64,000 nucleotides of DNA from NCBI GenBank assembly GCA_026874595.1, contig CM049318.1:40714456-40778455 (forward strand), given 5' to 3'. Each line of letters starts with the position of its first letter. Position 1 is the first letter of the stretch. Below the pieces are notes generated by a model. It made no database searches. It saw nothing but the letters and a program-made list of their open reading frames with translations, and was not told the DNA's origin. Shown piece by piece: positions 25,425 through 39,051 of this stretch. The position numbers and the translations under genes were made by a program. This DNA comes from Sipunculus nudus (taxonomy: Eukaryota > Annelida > Sipuncula > Golfingiida > Sipunculidae).

Positions 25425-26711
25425 TCTTAAATCAGATTTATCATACAGTAAACATCTTTTTCCAGATACACCATTTTGAAGGGAACAAAACAGATAATGA
25501 ACAAGATCATTTAAAATATTTTAGTGAGGAAAAAGCTAATGAACAAATGTGATGTGCTTCTTTGGTTTCATCTATTCTTCAAGCATACAAGTTCACATTT
25601 GAACTTCACCTACACCAACTACCATAATTAATCACAGTTTAGAATATGTGTCAGTTCTGAGACATCTACTTGACTTATTATCAAAATTTTCAACTTAACT
25701 GAGATAATTTTCTGTTCTGAATATCAAAATTTCATGTGTAATATTAAATATATACATGCATAATTAAATACCAGCTTTACCTATCTATCAGTTAACAAAA
25801 GTAATTTATCAGTCTTGATGCTCATCTGAACGATCAGCATGACATTGTGCCCTAACATGGGGCTAGGGAGAGGTTTGTGATACCATTTCTGTAATTTTCA
25901 ATAGCAGAAAATCCACAGCTGAGAAAATGATATGATTGTTGTCATTTGTCAGTCTCAAAAATAGAGGTGAACATGAGTGAAAATTGGATTTAGAATTTTA
26001 ATTCAGAATGAGAGGGTGACAAACATGGTGGAGTTTTCACTTTCGAGTTAATTACTTAAAAAAAGCTAATCTATTCACTAATAAACAATGGAAATTGAAG
26101 ATAGTTCACAGCTGCAATACAAATATTCTCTACCTTCAATGGTTAAAATGCTGAGTTGGTGAATATTGTTCCCACTGTTCTATCTAAATAGATGTTTCAG
26201 GGCCTTCTTTCCTTAATATGTAGTACTTTATAAGTTCTAGGTCCAATGTTACAATAAGTGCAAATTTTTTAATGGGTGACTGGGGGGGGGGGGGGCTGGG
26301 GGCAGATCACAGACAAAAAAACCCAACTTATTTATGATATATGATAAATAACTTAACATAACAAATAAATTTTGAATTTACAGGTCTTGGATCACAAGCT
26401 TAACATTGAGTAACATATATTAATCTTTATTGATTAAATTTTGTTTTAGTTTGTTGAATTAATGCACATGTTCTGCAAGCTATATTTGTAGTGTTTAGCT
26501 GTAAAATACCAATGTTTAACATGATTATCTTATAATTATATACTAGACATTTCACATAAGAGGTGGAATTACAAAATAAATGTGAGAGAGGATCTAAAAA
26601 ATATTTCATAGAATATGAAATAAATTTATTAAATATTAATTATTATTGACTTACAGTCTTACAATGTTTTACAAATCATTTGAATTGATGAAAGGCCAGC
26701 TAGTTAAATAT

Positions 26712-27133
<422 letters not shown>

Positions 27134-27810
27134 ATTCAAATGTGTCAGACAGTATATTTCAAACATGTATTCTCCATGTGCCATTGACTCAAATACTTTT
27201 TTTACAGAACTGTTTAGAAGCTTTTTGAGGAAGCGTGCCAGCGAGTCATATCATACCAGTAAATGACATAACTAGGACAGAGTGTATACAGTGACAATAG
27301 TAATCACAGGCCAGGACATTTACATGAACGTTTCATGGGCTGTTGGGCACCTGTTGGCAGGTGTAGTTAATTTAGTTTCCACCCAGTGTTCGTCAATACT
27401 TGGGCAAGTCGTTACATCTGAATGCCAAGAACCACAACACTGATCACAGAAGTTATTATTTGTATGTGAATATGTGATGCCACTCAATTGTTAGTGCTTA
27501 TTTACAAAGTAATGATATATTAACTGTTCCAATGGAGTTTAAATATATTTGGGTGTTCCCCTTGAGCAATTTATATTTCCGGAGAATAAATCTTCAAAAG
27601 GATAACACTTATGTTTGTATGAATCAGTTGATGTGAAGGTGTAATTGTTATATATTCAAGATTTTAATGTGATGAATTCTGATAGGTGTGTCTGCTTTAT
27701 AATTAGTAAGTGTTAGTTTTTGAAATACACAAAGCAGGTCACAAAGAGGACCATATTATTTCTGACAGAACTGGAGTAAACTGGTTCAGTTTTCCACAAA
27801 ATACCAGCTA

Positions 27811-30417
27811 CAGAATAGATCTTATACTGTATACTTTACATGGTCAGGTGTCAATTATTAGATCTCTTTCCCTATGGTTGGTTAGTTAATTTGTCTGTTA
27901 GCAACTTTATGCAGAAGTTTTTGAATGGATTTTGATGACAAATTGTGGAGGATAAGGGTGATGTACCTAAGTAGCTATTCATTAAATTTTTAGCTCAGCT
28001 GACTTTCAGTCATGCTGGGCTATAGCGATGTGTCTTTGTCCGGCGTCCTTCCGTCTGTCTGTCCGGCCGTCCGGCCGGCCGTCCGTTAGCAGGGCACAAA
28101 TCGTAACCATAGGGGCTAGGGCCATGAACCCTATGCAGTCTTAGAGGTTCTAAAAAGATCTCCTTGCAAACCTGAAATTAGGTCACTGCGACCTATATTC
28201 TCGAAGTTATGGGGTGTGTACGCACCCCCCAGAAATAATTCTTTTAGCCAAAATTTTCATCCCAAACCTTCCATCTTTCACATACAGCTCACCTACCAAC
28301 AGGGGAAGAACCATAATTATTTTGAGGTCACAAGTTCGAAGGTCAAGGTCACAGAACCAACTTCTTTGAAAAGCCTCAGGATGCATTTTAAGCCAAACCT
28401 TTCATCCCAATTCTTTGATCTTTCACATGTAGCTCACCTACAAAGTAGGAGAAGAATCCTATAGATGTTGAGGTCACAAGGTCAAAGGTTAGGGTCACAG
28501 GATCCACTTTTTTTAAAAGGTTGTGGACACATTTCAAGCTAGACCTTTCATTCCAAACTTTTCAGCACTGATATCGCTTCTCTGCCAACAGGGGAAAAGA
28601 CCTGTTGATTTTGAGGTCAAAGGTCAAGTTCACAGCACCCTCTTCTTGCGTTGGAGTCATTTTCAGCAAACTTTTCAATCTATACTTTCCATCTGTCATA
28701 TATGGCTTACCTACCAATAGGAGAAGAAGCCTATTGATGTTGAGTTCAAAAGGTCAAAGGTCAAGATCACAATATTGTTCTAAATGCTTGTGAACATATT
28801 TCAAGTGAAACTGTTCAACCCAAACCTTCAGTTTTTCACATATGCCACATCTATGCATCACTGAATTTGATTTAAACTTCATAGTTATGGGTCTTTTTGC
28901 ATGAAGAAATAACTAATTGATTTTGAGGTCAGCTGGTCAGGAGGTTAAAGGTTGCAGGTCTAAGTTATTCACTCATTGGTTGCCAAGTAATTACACCCGG
29001 CCAGATGTAAGTGGTTAGTAGTTACCCATCATTTAGAAAGATTCCAGTTGATATGTGGGCAAAAGGCCAAGGTCATAGGTCAGGGATGTTGACAATAACT
29101 TATTTTGTTGACCATCTCTATTTTTCTTGTTTTCTTGTATATTGAACCATATGGCACTCACAACTGGTACATCTCACTATGTGCCCATAATTGTCAGTGA
29201 CACTTGTGATATATGACTCCCTTTTGTATCAGCTCATGGAGTGATAAGGATATATCATTAGTGCATAACAAAAACACTGTTGCCAGAATGCTTTGGCCAG
29301 GCATTAAGACTATGAGAGTTAAGTGTTAAGTTCAGCTACTGATTTATAAAATGATGGGAACATTTTGCAGTTTATATCATGGAATCAATAGCAATAAACT
29401 TAGTTTTCTAGATATCTGAATATTATTATACAAATTGTCAGATATACCAGCAAGTGTTTGTTCTGATAATATGTGGGTCTGTTCCTGGATTTAGGATGGC
29501 TTTATTTGATAACAAGACTCTTAGTGATGCTTTCTGCATTTCTTTTCTTTTAGGTTTTGCAGTTTACCTACCCTGCTGACCCCATTGAATAGCAAGCTGA
29601 TAATTAAAACAAATTGGACTTGCACTTTTTACATTTGCATGTTCATAAATCTGATATGAGAGCTCTCCAACCTGATCATGCCTTTTGAATTGTTTTGGAC
29701 ATTCATAACTGTTACATTCTTTGAAGCATTTGCTACAAGTTTAGCGTCTTATTGGAGGATGTGTGACTTGTCAGAAAACCATTATGTCTGCCAGGTAGCC
29801 ATTTTAGAAATCCTTTTGCCAGGACAGTTTCTGTGATTTTTTTATGATGTTTGGTCCCTTTTAGAGGATGTTTGTTGTTCAGTTTCCGACCTGTCAAAAA
29901 TCTAATATGGCCACCAGGACGCCATCTTTAGAACATATTATCTCAAAAACTATTAAAGTGAATGCAGTGGGATGTATATTAATGTAATCTTGCATTGGGT
30001 CAAAGATTTCTTAATAAATATGACCATCATTTATGAAAGCTCAGTACAGTTAGCTTGTATTGAATAAAAATTAATATGGAAGCACCCGTTTCACAATAAT
30101 TCTTGCATCGATTTCCTTAATCTTTTGCTATATTTTGATCTTATATGTGGCCTGTGTGGTATTCCTTTTGAGACTGACAGGTATCGAGCAAGCTGTGGGA
30201 TTAGTTCCTGATAGCTCAACCATACATTTTGCCTCAGACCATCATTCACTATGTTTTAACCAGACATATATGATAAGAATTTATGGCAATGTAGAAAGTT
30301 TAAACAAAATTGGCCTATAGATTCTGCAACAATTTTACTAGAAGTTGTGAATTGCAGCCCATGATGTCACAGGTCATGCTTGGCAGCTGAGCGTCATGAC
30401 CCATGGGTCACTTGTTT
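27811..30417 (+). repeat. Direct duplication, copy I (flank plus 2.4 kb interspersed repeat)
   Basis: Bases 27811-27991 match 35368-35548 with about two mismatches, and the repeat proper runs from 27992 (AGCTCAGCTGACTTTCAG) to 30417 (GGGTCACTTGTTT). Its ends carry GCTCAGCTG at the left and CAGCTGAGC at the right, a 9-bp subterminal inverted repeat. The first 900 bases are degenerate units of about 130-165 bases, each with a CACCTACCAAC-like word and an AGGTCA-rich word. Two perfect DR1 motifs lie at 28614-28626 and 28751-28763. No coding frame was recognised; the transposon class is unknown. Confidence 0.75.
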
Positions 30418-31288
30418 AAATCATTCGGGTCATAATAATATAATTTTTATTGAGAGGATTATACACCATTCTTAAGTCCATGGAGAGACAGCTACATTCA
30501 TACATTATAAGGGCCAGCATATGTGACCATGTGAACCCTATATAGTAGTAACTGAAGTGAGACATGCAGAACATGAGAAAGCTTGTTTAGGGGGATTCTG
30601 ATGGGGATATAAAGGTAATCATAGGACTACAAATATGTGTAGATTTGTGGTTTAAACAGTGATATACTGATTTTAGAGGATTTATACTCTCTGAAAATAT
30701 ATAAATTGATGTACATTGAAAGGTCACTTTGAAGAACTTGCATAGCCTGGTGGTCAAGGCATTGGACTAGAGTATGAAGATGACAATAAATTTATCTGAG
30801 TAAAGGAAATCTCAGTAAAGCCTTGAGCAGAGATTCACTCTAATGTCCTAAAGTTCTACAGATTTTGATGTGTGGATTGTACCTAGATTGTGGATTGTGA
30901 ATTATGCCTAGATTATACCTAACCCAAGGCACAGATAAACCTTAATTTCAAAAAGCTTGGTAATAACATTTCCCTTTCATTACTGTCACATGGTTACCTT
31001 CATGCTGTTTCTACAGACATGGTGCCATCAGCAAACCCTTTCCTTTAAAAAGGCAAACTTAAAAGGCTCAGACATGTGTAGACATTTGATTTAAATTAAA
31101 AAAAAAAAAACAGTTTCCCTAGTGCCTGAATAACATAATTGAATAATCTGTCTTGTGAATCCTTATCCTTCATCCAATTAAAGGACTATTTTTTTAAGAA
31201 CTGAAGATTCACCTAAAGTAGTCTTTGCTATATATGTATATAATGTGTGTGTTTGCATATTTTGTTTCATAGCATATTTGACAAATAA

Positions 31289-31603
<315 letters not shown>

Positions 31604-34600
31604 TGAGTTATTAATCTGTCCCAGCCACAGTCACTGTCAGATCAGTGAAAAGGTATTGCAGAAATATCTGTGGTGACATTAAATATATGTGTATGTATGC
31701 ATATACTTATAGTTATCTAACACATTATAAATATCCTTCAGGAGTGATTCCATTAAAACTTGCATATGTTTACATGCATATGCAGCATGTCGCGATTGCT
31801 CAATCTATGAAAATGCATACACTTGGAAACAGGCAGGGAAATTTTAAAACTCTGATGTAAGTGATAAGGTGTTCCCCTCACTACCCCTGCAGTGCTTTAC
31901 CAAATTCCTGATTTTGCTGCAGATGTACTGCATACACATATTTATTAATGGAATCGCAGGCAAGTTTTCTTACTGTTTGCACATCCACAGATTTCAACAC
32001 TTCTTACACATTTTATGGAATCCAAGCTTTACTAAGTTAAGGACCTAGTTGCATGCAGCATCAGTGAGGAATGCCATCAGTGAGGCCCATGCAAATGCTT
32101 CTGATATGAGGTGATTATGGCATGGCTGACAGTGCTACCTATATTCCATAAGTTAAACTTCCAGTCAGTGTAATGCTAAATAGCAATCTTCCATTTACTC
32201 AGCTCATCACTTCATGTAACTTTTTTTAATATTTATTTACAAATTTCAAATATTGTGACTTCACCTAAACCTTTCATGCGAAACAACCTACCAAATGCAT
32301 TAACATTTTTATTTACAATAAATTTGACATACACAAATGTTAAATCAATAAATTCAATGGTTTTGAATATTTAAAATAAAATTTAGCATGGTTCATAGCC
32401 AATGTACCTGAACCCGTGTTGTCTTGACAGATGTTACACAAATCTATAAACCTTGGATGCATTGGGCCTTGATGAACTTCAGTTAACAGCCAGAGAGACT
32501 TATATTGTATTGATAAAAATCTTTATTGTAAAACCTGACTTTGTAACCAAATATACATCTGTTGTGATACAGATGTTGAGGTCAGCACTAGGTGTGACAT
32601 CTTTTCAAGAATACATTAAACCTCCTTCACCCTGACCATTTTGGACTGGCCAGACATTCCATGGAAAAACATTAGGCTGTCATATTGTCTCAACAAGTAC
32701 TACATTGCAGCTGTGATCAGCCTGGTCAATATCCACCCAGTGTTTTGGCAGTACAAGTAGTTCATGCTGGAATTAGATCAACCAGCTTATATCCAGAGCC
32801 GGTCTTAGCTGTGTAGACAGGGCTGGGTGAGGTCTTTGGATGTGCTGTAGATAAAAGTCCACTGAGAGCTTGCTGATGTAACAGTAATTATTACTGTGCT
32901 GAGCAGCAAGCCCCACTGTTGTACCACTGTTTTTAGGGTCATCTGTTTGGCCTACATTGATTAGATCACGAGCTTTGCCACCAAGCTCAGCAAATGAATG
33001 TCAGCCAATTACAGTGCAAGAATGGAACGAGCCAGCCACTTGGGTGTGTCTTGTATGAGCAATTCAGTAGCAAAGTAACCTTTGATATAATTTTGGACTT
33101 TGCAGCTTCCTTTCATTTTGTCATATTCATCATACCATGGATCATTATTTTCTTGTTTTAAAAAAAAAAAGACAATTTTTTTTTTCATAAATATAAAGTA
33201 TTGTCTATACTCCATATTAAACAGAAGGTAGATACAGATGGCATTTCAATAATCACTATCCTTCTACTTACCCTTTATTTTTGAATAAAAAATTTTGCTC
33301 TCAGATGATGTGCAAATGATTAATTATAGTTGTAAAAAATGAAAACTCATAATTTCTGCTTAAAATATTATGATCAGTGCTTGCATAAAGGAAAGAAAGT
33401 CGCTTGCAGTTCTATAAGTTGCGGGGTTGATACAGGTTTATGGCATATATTTTTATGTACAAGGTTCATGTTTGACCTCAATGCCAAAAGAGTTATATCT
33501 GACAGCCTCATTTTCTATTGCACTGAATATTATAATAACAAACTGGGACAGATGTTTTTTATTCTGAGCATACAGTACTATAAGTACAGTTACCATTAAA
33601 TTAGCCAACATTCATCGTATATATTATGATCTGTGTTGCCTTTCTGGGACAAGACTGACCTTTTTATGTCTGATTTTCTGTTGCATTATAGGTCAAGTAA
33701 AACCAGCGTAGGCATTGGTTATTCCTTACATACAGTGCTGATAATACAGGTGACATTAAGTTAGTCACACAACTACTGCATAGATGACCTTTGTGGCCAT
33801 GTATGGCACCAGCTACCTTTTGTCCCTGGTACAGCCGCAGGGTCATAAAAGCCACCACAAAACATCATTTCCCAGAAGGACTCAAAGGGAATAGAAATAA
33901 AAGATAGTGGGTCGTCATGGTAGCCAAAGCTTCTGCTCAAGATGTGAAGTGTCACTGCAGGTGTTTCTGTGATGAACGCAAACATTCGTGGAGATATGCT
34001 CCCAGAATATTAAATGTTTGGCAATTTGTATAGGTGTAGTACTGTTCAGACCCAGCGTTAGTTTACTGCAAGTACATCAGTTCAGATATACATGTTTTAA
34101 TGACAACTCTGCTCTTATTCAATTCGAGGTGTTGTCAAACATTTACAATTTCTCAACAAGTCTTGAACTGTTGGTTCCTACAGTGTTACCATTCAGTGTC
34201 TGAAGCTGAATCTTTTTTTATAGCAAGATCAAAAGTATGGAACAGCTGAATACTTTATTTTTAGAAAAATCTTTGTGTAATAAAATGATTTAATTAACAT
34301 GTGACAACTGCATTGACATCGGCCAAAACCACTAATGCCATTTATATTTTAACTTTATGCTAAAAAACTGCAATTTTTTATTTCATTTAAAATTAAATTT
34401 GAAAATCATCTGAGCATAACAACTTCATTTTGGCATAAGGTCCAAAGAATTTTTTCTCCAGAAATTATCCAGATTCAGTTTATGTTCAAATACATTTGAA
34501 ATGAATTGATATCAGATTCTGTTCATGGTCACATTACTAATTACAGGTTTTAGTTATGATTATCATAAGTTACCTCTGATCCTCATTGTAAAATATTCTA

Positions 34601-35167
34601 TTATTTAGCAGGTCTATGCAGATCAGAAGATTATATCAGGGATCTGTCGCCATCTTCAGTCATTTATAATTACACATATAATATGCAAACTTGCAAGAAC
34701 AAAGGAACATTGGTTACTCAGTTGTACTCAGGGAGTTGCACAAATAACAACAGATATCCTGCTCTAAACCAAAGTGTTGCTTTTTAATTTCTGTTCTGTC
34801 AGGCTACTCTGGTTTTCTCTGAACTGTTTTACTTTCTGTTTGTTTCACTGTACAGTAATAAAGAAACTGTGTGTACTGTGAAGTAGCTATCATTTACCAA
34901 TAAAACAGTTAAACCTTAACACATTGTACAAACAACAATATGACATGGTGATATTGGGTCCATATTAATACTTCTGCAAAGTATGTTTTGTTTTTTGTGT
35001 CTTTCAAACTCAGCAGCTATCAATATTCATACAAACTGTCCATACAAATTGTGAAAATTTCTCTTTGTGTTTAAAGCCTTAGTCTCAAACAACCTATTGT
35101 TTTGACTATCATATGAATTCAGCATGGCTACCACAGATGGAACCGTTGTAGATTTTGGAGAGTTTTT

Positions 35168-35368
35168 AACTCAGCTGACTTTCAGTCATGCTGGGCTATA
35201 GCGATGGGTCTTTGTCCGTCATCCTTCCGTCTGTCCATCCTGCCGCCCGGCCGGCTGGCCTTTAGCTCGGCACAAATCGTAACCATAGGGGCTAGGGCCA
35301 TGAACCCTATGCAGTCTTAGAGGCTCTAAAAAGATCTCCTTGCAAACCTGAAATTAGGTCACTGCGAC
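35168..35368 (+). repeat. Truncated 5' end of the 27992-type repeat, joined to duplication copy II
   Basis: The sequence matches the first 200 bases of the repeat up to GGTCACTGCGAC and then switches to the unique flank of copy I (CAGAATAGATC). The junction shows a two-base overlap (AC). It therefore marks the left edge of the duplicated segment. Confidence 0.7.
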
Positions 35369-38242
35369 AGAATAGATCTTATACTGTATACTTTACATGG
35401 TCAGGTGTCAATTATTAGACCTCTTTCCCTATGGTTGGTTAGTTAATTTGTCTGTTAGCAACTTTATGCAGAAGTTTTTGAATGGATTTTGATGACAAAT
35501 TGTGGAGGATAAGGGTGATGTACCTAAGTAACTATTCATTAAATTTTTAGCTCAGCTGACTTTCAGTCATGCTGGGCTATAGCGATGGGTTTTTGTCCGG
35601 CGTCCTTCCGTCTGTCAGGCCGTCCGTCCGTTAGCAGGGCACAAATCGTAACCATAGGGGCTAGGGCCATGAACCCTATGCAGTCTTAGAGGCTCTAAAA
35701 AGATCTCCTTGCAAACCTGAAATTAGGTCACTGCGACCTATATTCTCGAAGTTATGGGGTGTGTTTGCACCCCCCAGAAATAATTCTTTTAGCCAAAATT
35801 TTCATCCCAAACCTTCCATCTTTCACATACAGCTAACCTACCAACAGGGGAAGAACCAAAATTATTTTGAGGTCACAAGGTCAAAGGTCACAGAATCAAC
35901 TTCTTTGAAAAGCCTGTGGATGCATTTTAAGCCAAACCTTTCATCCCAATTTTTAATCTTTCACATATAACTCACCTATTAAGTGGGAGAAGAATCCTAT
36001 AGATGTTGACGTCACAAGGTCAAAGGTCAGGGTCACAGGATCCACTTCTTTGAAAAGGTAGTGGACACATTTCAAGCTAGACCTTTCATTCCAAACCTTT
36101 CAGCACTGATATCGCTTCTCTGCCAACAGGGGTAAAGACCTGTTGATTTTGAGGTCAAAGGTCAAGTTCACAGCACCCTCTTGTGTGGAGTCATTTTCAG
36201 GCAAACTTTTCAATCTGTACTTTCCATCTGTCATATATGGCTCACCTACCAATACCTATTTATGTTGAGTTCAAAAGGTCAAAGGTCAAGATCACAATAT
36301 TGTTCTAAATGCTTGTGAACATATTTTTTTAAAAGGTTGTGGACACATTTCAAGCTAGACTTTTTATTCCAAACCTTCCAGCACTGATATCGATTCTCTG
36401 CCAACAGGGGAAAAGACCTGTTGATTTTGAGGTCAAAGGTCAAGTTCACCACACCCTCTTCTAATGTTGAGACATTTTCAGGCAAACATTTCAATCTATA
36501 TCTTCCATCTGACATACATGGCTTACCTACCAGTAGGGGAAGAAGCCTATTGATGTCGAGTTCAAAAGGTCAAAGGTCAAGGCCACAATACTTAATTGTT
36601 CTAAATGCTTGTGAACATATTTCTGGTGAAACAGTTCAACCCAAACCTTCAGTCTTTCACATATGCCACATCTATGCATTACTCAATTTGATTCAAACTT
36701 CATATTAATGGGTCCTTTTGCTTGAAGAAATAACTGATTGATTTTGGGGTCAGCTGGTCAGGAGGTTAAAGGTTGCAGGTCAAAGTTATTCACTCATTGG
36801 TTGCCAAGTAATTACACCAGATTTAAGTGGTCAGTAGTTACCCATCATTTAGAAAGAATCCAGTTGATATGTGGGCAAAAGGCCAAGGTCATTGGTCAGG
36901 GATGTTCGCAATAACTTATTTTGTAGACCATCTCTATTTTTCTTTTAAATATAACCATTGCAATCCTGCTGGTACATCTCACTGTGTCGCTGTAATTGTG
37001 AGTGACACTGGTGACATATGACTCCCTTTTGTATCAACCTATTAAGTGATAAGGCTGATTGATAAGTACCTTGTTACTGCATAACAAAAACACAGTTGTC
37101 GGAATGCTTCAGCCAGGCATTAAGACTATGAGGTATTAAGGTTTAGCTACTGATTTATAAGATGATGGGAACATTTTGCAGTTTATTTTATGGAATCATA
37201 GCAATAAACTTAAGTTTCCTAGATATCGGAATATTTATATATAAATCACCACATATAAAAGCAAGTGTTAGTTCTCATAATATGTTGATATGTACCTGGA
37301 TTAAGGATGGCTTTTTTTCTTTACAAGACTCTTAGTCATGCTTTCTGCATTTCCTTTCTTTCAGGTTTTGCAGTTTACCTACCCTGCTGACCCCATTGAA
37401 AAGCAGAGTTATAATAAAAAATATTAGACTTACACTTTATATTTGCATATCTATAAATCTGATATGAGGGCCTTTACATGCCTTTTGATTTGTTTTGGAC
37501 ATTCATTACTGTACCATCCTTTGGAGAATTTGCCCAAAGTTTGGTCTCTTATTGGAGGATGTGTGATATCAAATGTCTGACTTGTCAGAAATCCATTATG
37601 TCTGCCAGTTAGCCACCTTAGAAATCCTTTTTTCAGTGCAGTTTCAGTGATTTTTCTTCAATGTTTGATCCAATTTAGAGAATGTTTGTTGTCTGAATTC
37701 AGACCTGTCAGAAGTTGAATATGGCCACCAGGCAACCATATTCCTTTTGATCATATTATCTCAAGAACTGTTAAAGTGAATGCAGTTGGAAGTATATTAA
37801 TCTTATCTTGGGTAAGGATTGGGTCAAATATTTCTTTATAAATATTACCATCATTTATACAGGCGCAGTACAGTTGGCTTGTATTAAATAAAATTTAAAC
37901 AGAAGCACCCATTTCTCAATAATTCTTGCATGGATTTCCTTGATTTTTGCTATATATGTTGATCTTATATTTGCCCTTTGTGGTGTTCCTTTTGAGACTG
38001 ACAGGTATCAAGCAAGCTATGGGAATAGTTGCTGATAGCTTAACAATCAATATTTTTCCTCTGACCATAAATTCACTGTGTTTTAACCAGACACAGGTGA
38101 AATATATTTCTGTTGTTGTATAAAATTTCAACATATTGGCGAATTGGGTCTTCAAAATTTGACTGGAAGTTGTGAGTCTCGGCCCATGACGTCGCAGGTC
38201 ATGCTTGGCAGCTGAGCGTCATGACCTATGGGTCACTTGTTT
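35368..38242 (+). repeat. Direct duplication, copy II (flank plus 2.7 kb interspersed repeat)
   Basis: It repeats 27811-30417 in the same order and orientation, from CAGAATAGATC to GGGTCACTTGTTT. It is longer because a unit of about 279 bases is duplicated inside it (GTGGACACATTTCAAG occurs at about 36060 and 36339). Perfect DR1 motifs (AGGTCAAAGGTCA) lie at 35878-35890, 36017-36029, 36152-36164, 36276-36288, 36430-36442 and 36567-36579. No coding frame was recognised. Confidence 0.75.
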
Positions 38243-38278
38243 TTATATAAATTCAAGGAAGCATTCACATATAAAAAA

Positions 38279-39051
38279 CTAGAATACGGGTTGTCGACAG
38301 GTGACTACGTGTATCCGCCAAAATCAGAGTAGGACGGGTTAATGAGACATGGATTGAGTGGCAAGGGGAAATAGAGTTACATGGGTTACATATTAGGATG
38401 GATGTCTGCCAAGTAAACATGATTGTAGGTGGTGCCACCTGTTATCTGAACGAGAAACTATCCAAGATGTATACACATGCAAAATTTCAGGTTGAAATGT
38501 CAAACAACTGCAGAGATATGATTGATTTTATCCCACAGCAGACAAACAGATGGACGCTGTGCAAAAATGGCTGCAGGTGGTGCCGCCATTTTTGTGTATG
38601 TTATAAAGCTATCCAAGGGCTACATTTGTGTAAACAATTTTTCCTGATTGGTCAAACGAGTCCGGAGATATAAGCAATAATGTCTGCAGCGTGAACGTAA
38701 ATTAAGCTGGCGCCACCTGTCATAAAATCAAGAAAGCTATCCAGGATGTATACGCATGCCGAATTACAGGTAATTTGGTTAAACCACTGCAGAGATATGT
38801 GCTTTTAACCAAAGGCAGACAAACAGATGGATGCTGTGCAAAAATGGCTGCAGGTGGCGCCATCATTTTTTGTGTATGTTATAAAGCTATCCAAGGGCTA
38901 CATTTGTACAAAAAATTTTTCCTGATCGGTCAAACAGTTCCCAAGATATGTGGGTTTCTGTGTGGAAACAGACGCACAAAGGGAGCTGGGCAGAGAGGAA
39001 AGGTCAGAGGTCAAGGCCAATTGGTTAGGCACAAAACTTTGTTTTGGCGGA
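38279..39051 (-). mobile_element. Non-autonomous Helitron-like element, copy C
   Basis: On the minus strand it starts TCCGCCAAAACAAAG after an A (39052) and ends GTATTCTAG before a T (38278). The 3' hairpin region reads GTAGTCACCTGTCGACAAC, a slightly decayed form of that in copy B. It has the same internal words as copies A and B but is shorter, at 773 bp. It begins only about 36 bases after the end of duplication copy II. No Rep/helicase frame is present. Confidence 0.8.

Noticed and set aside
28216-28793. Overlapping open frames of 60-80 codons in the DR1-bearing repeat, repeated at 35761-36708
   Set aside because: They are not conserved in frame between the two copies (indels shift them), so there is no sign of selection for coding.
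30738-30790. tRNA-like A-box stretch (CCTGGTGGTCAAGGCATTGG)
   Set aside because: No B box follows at the proper distance, so it is at most a SINE relic.
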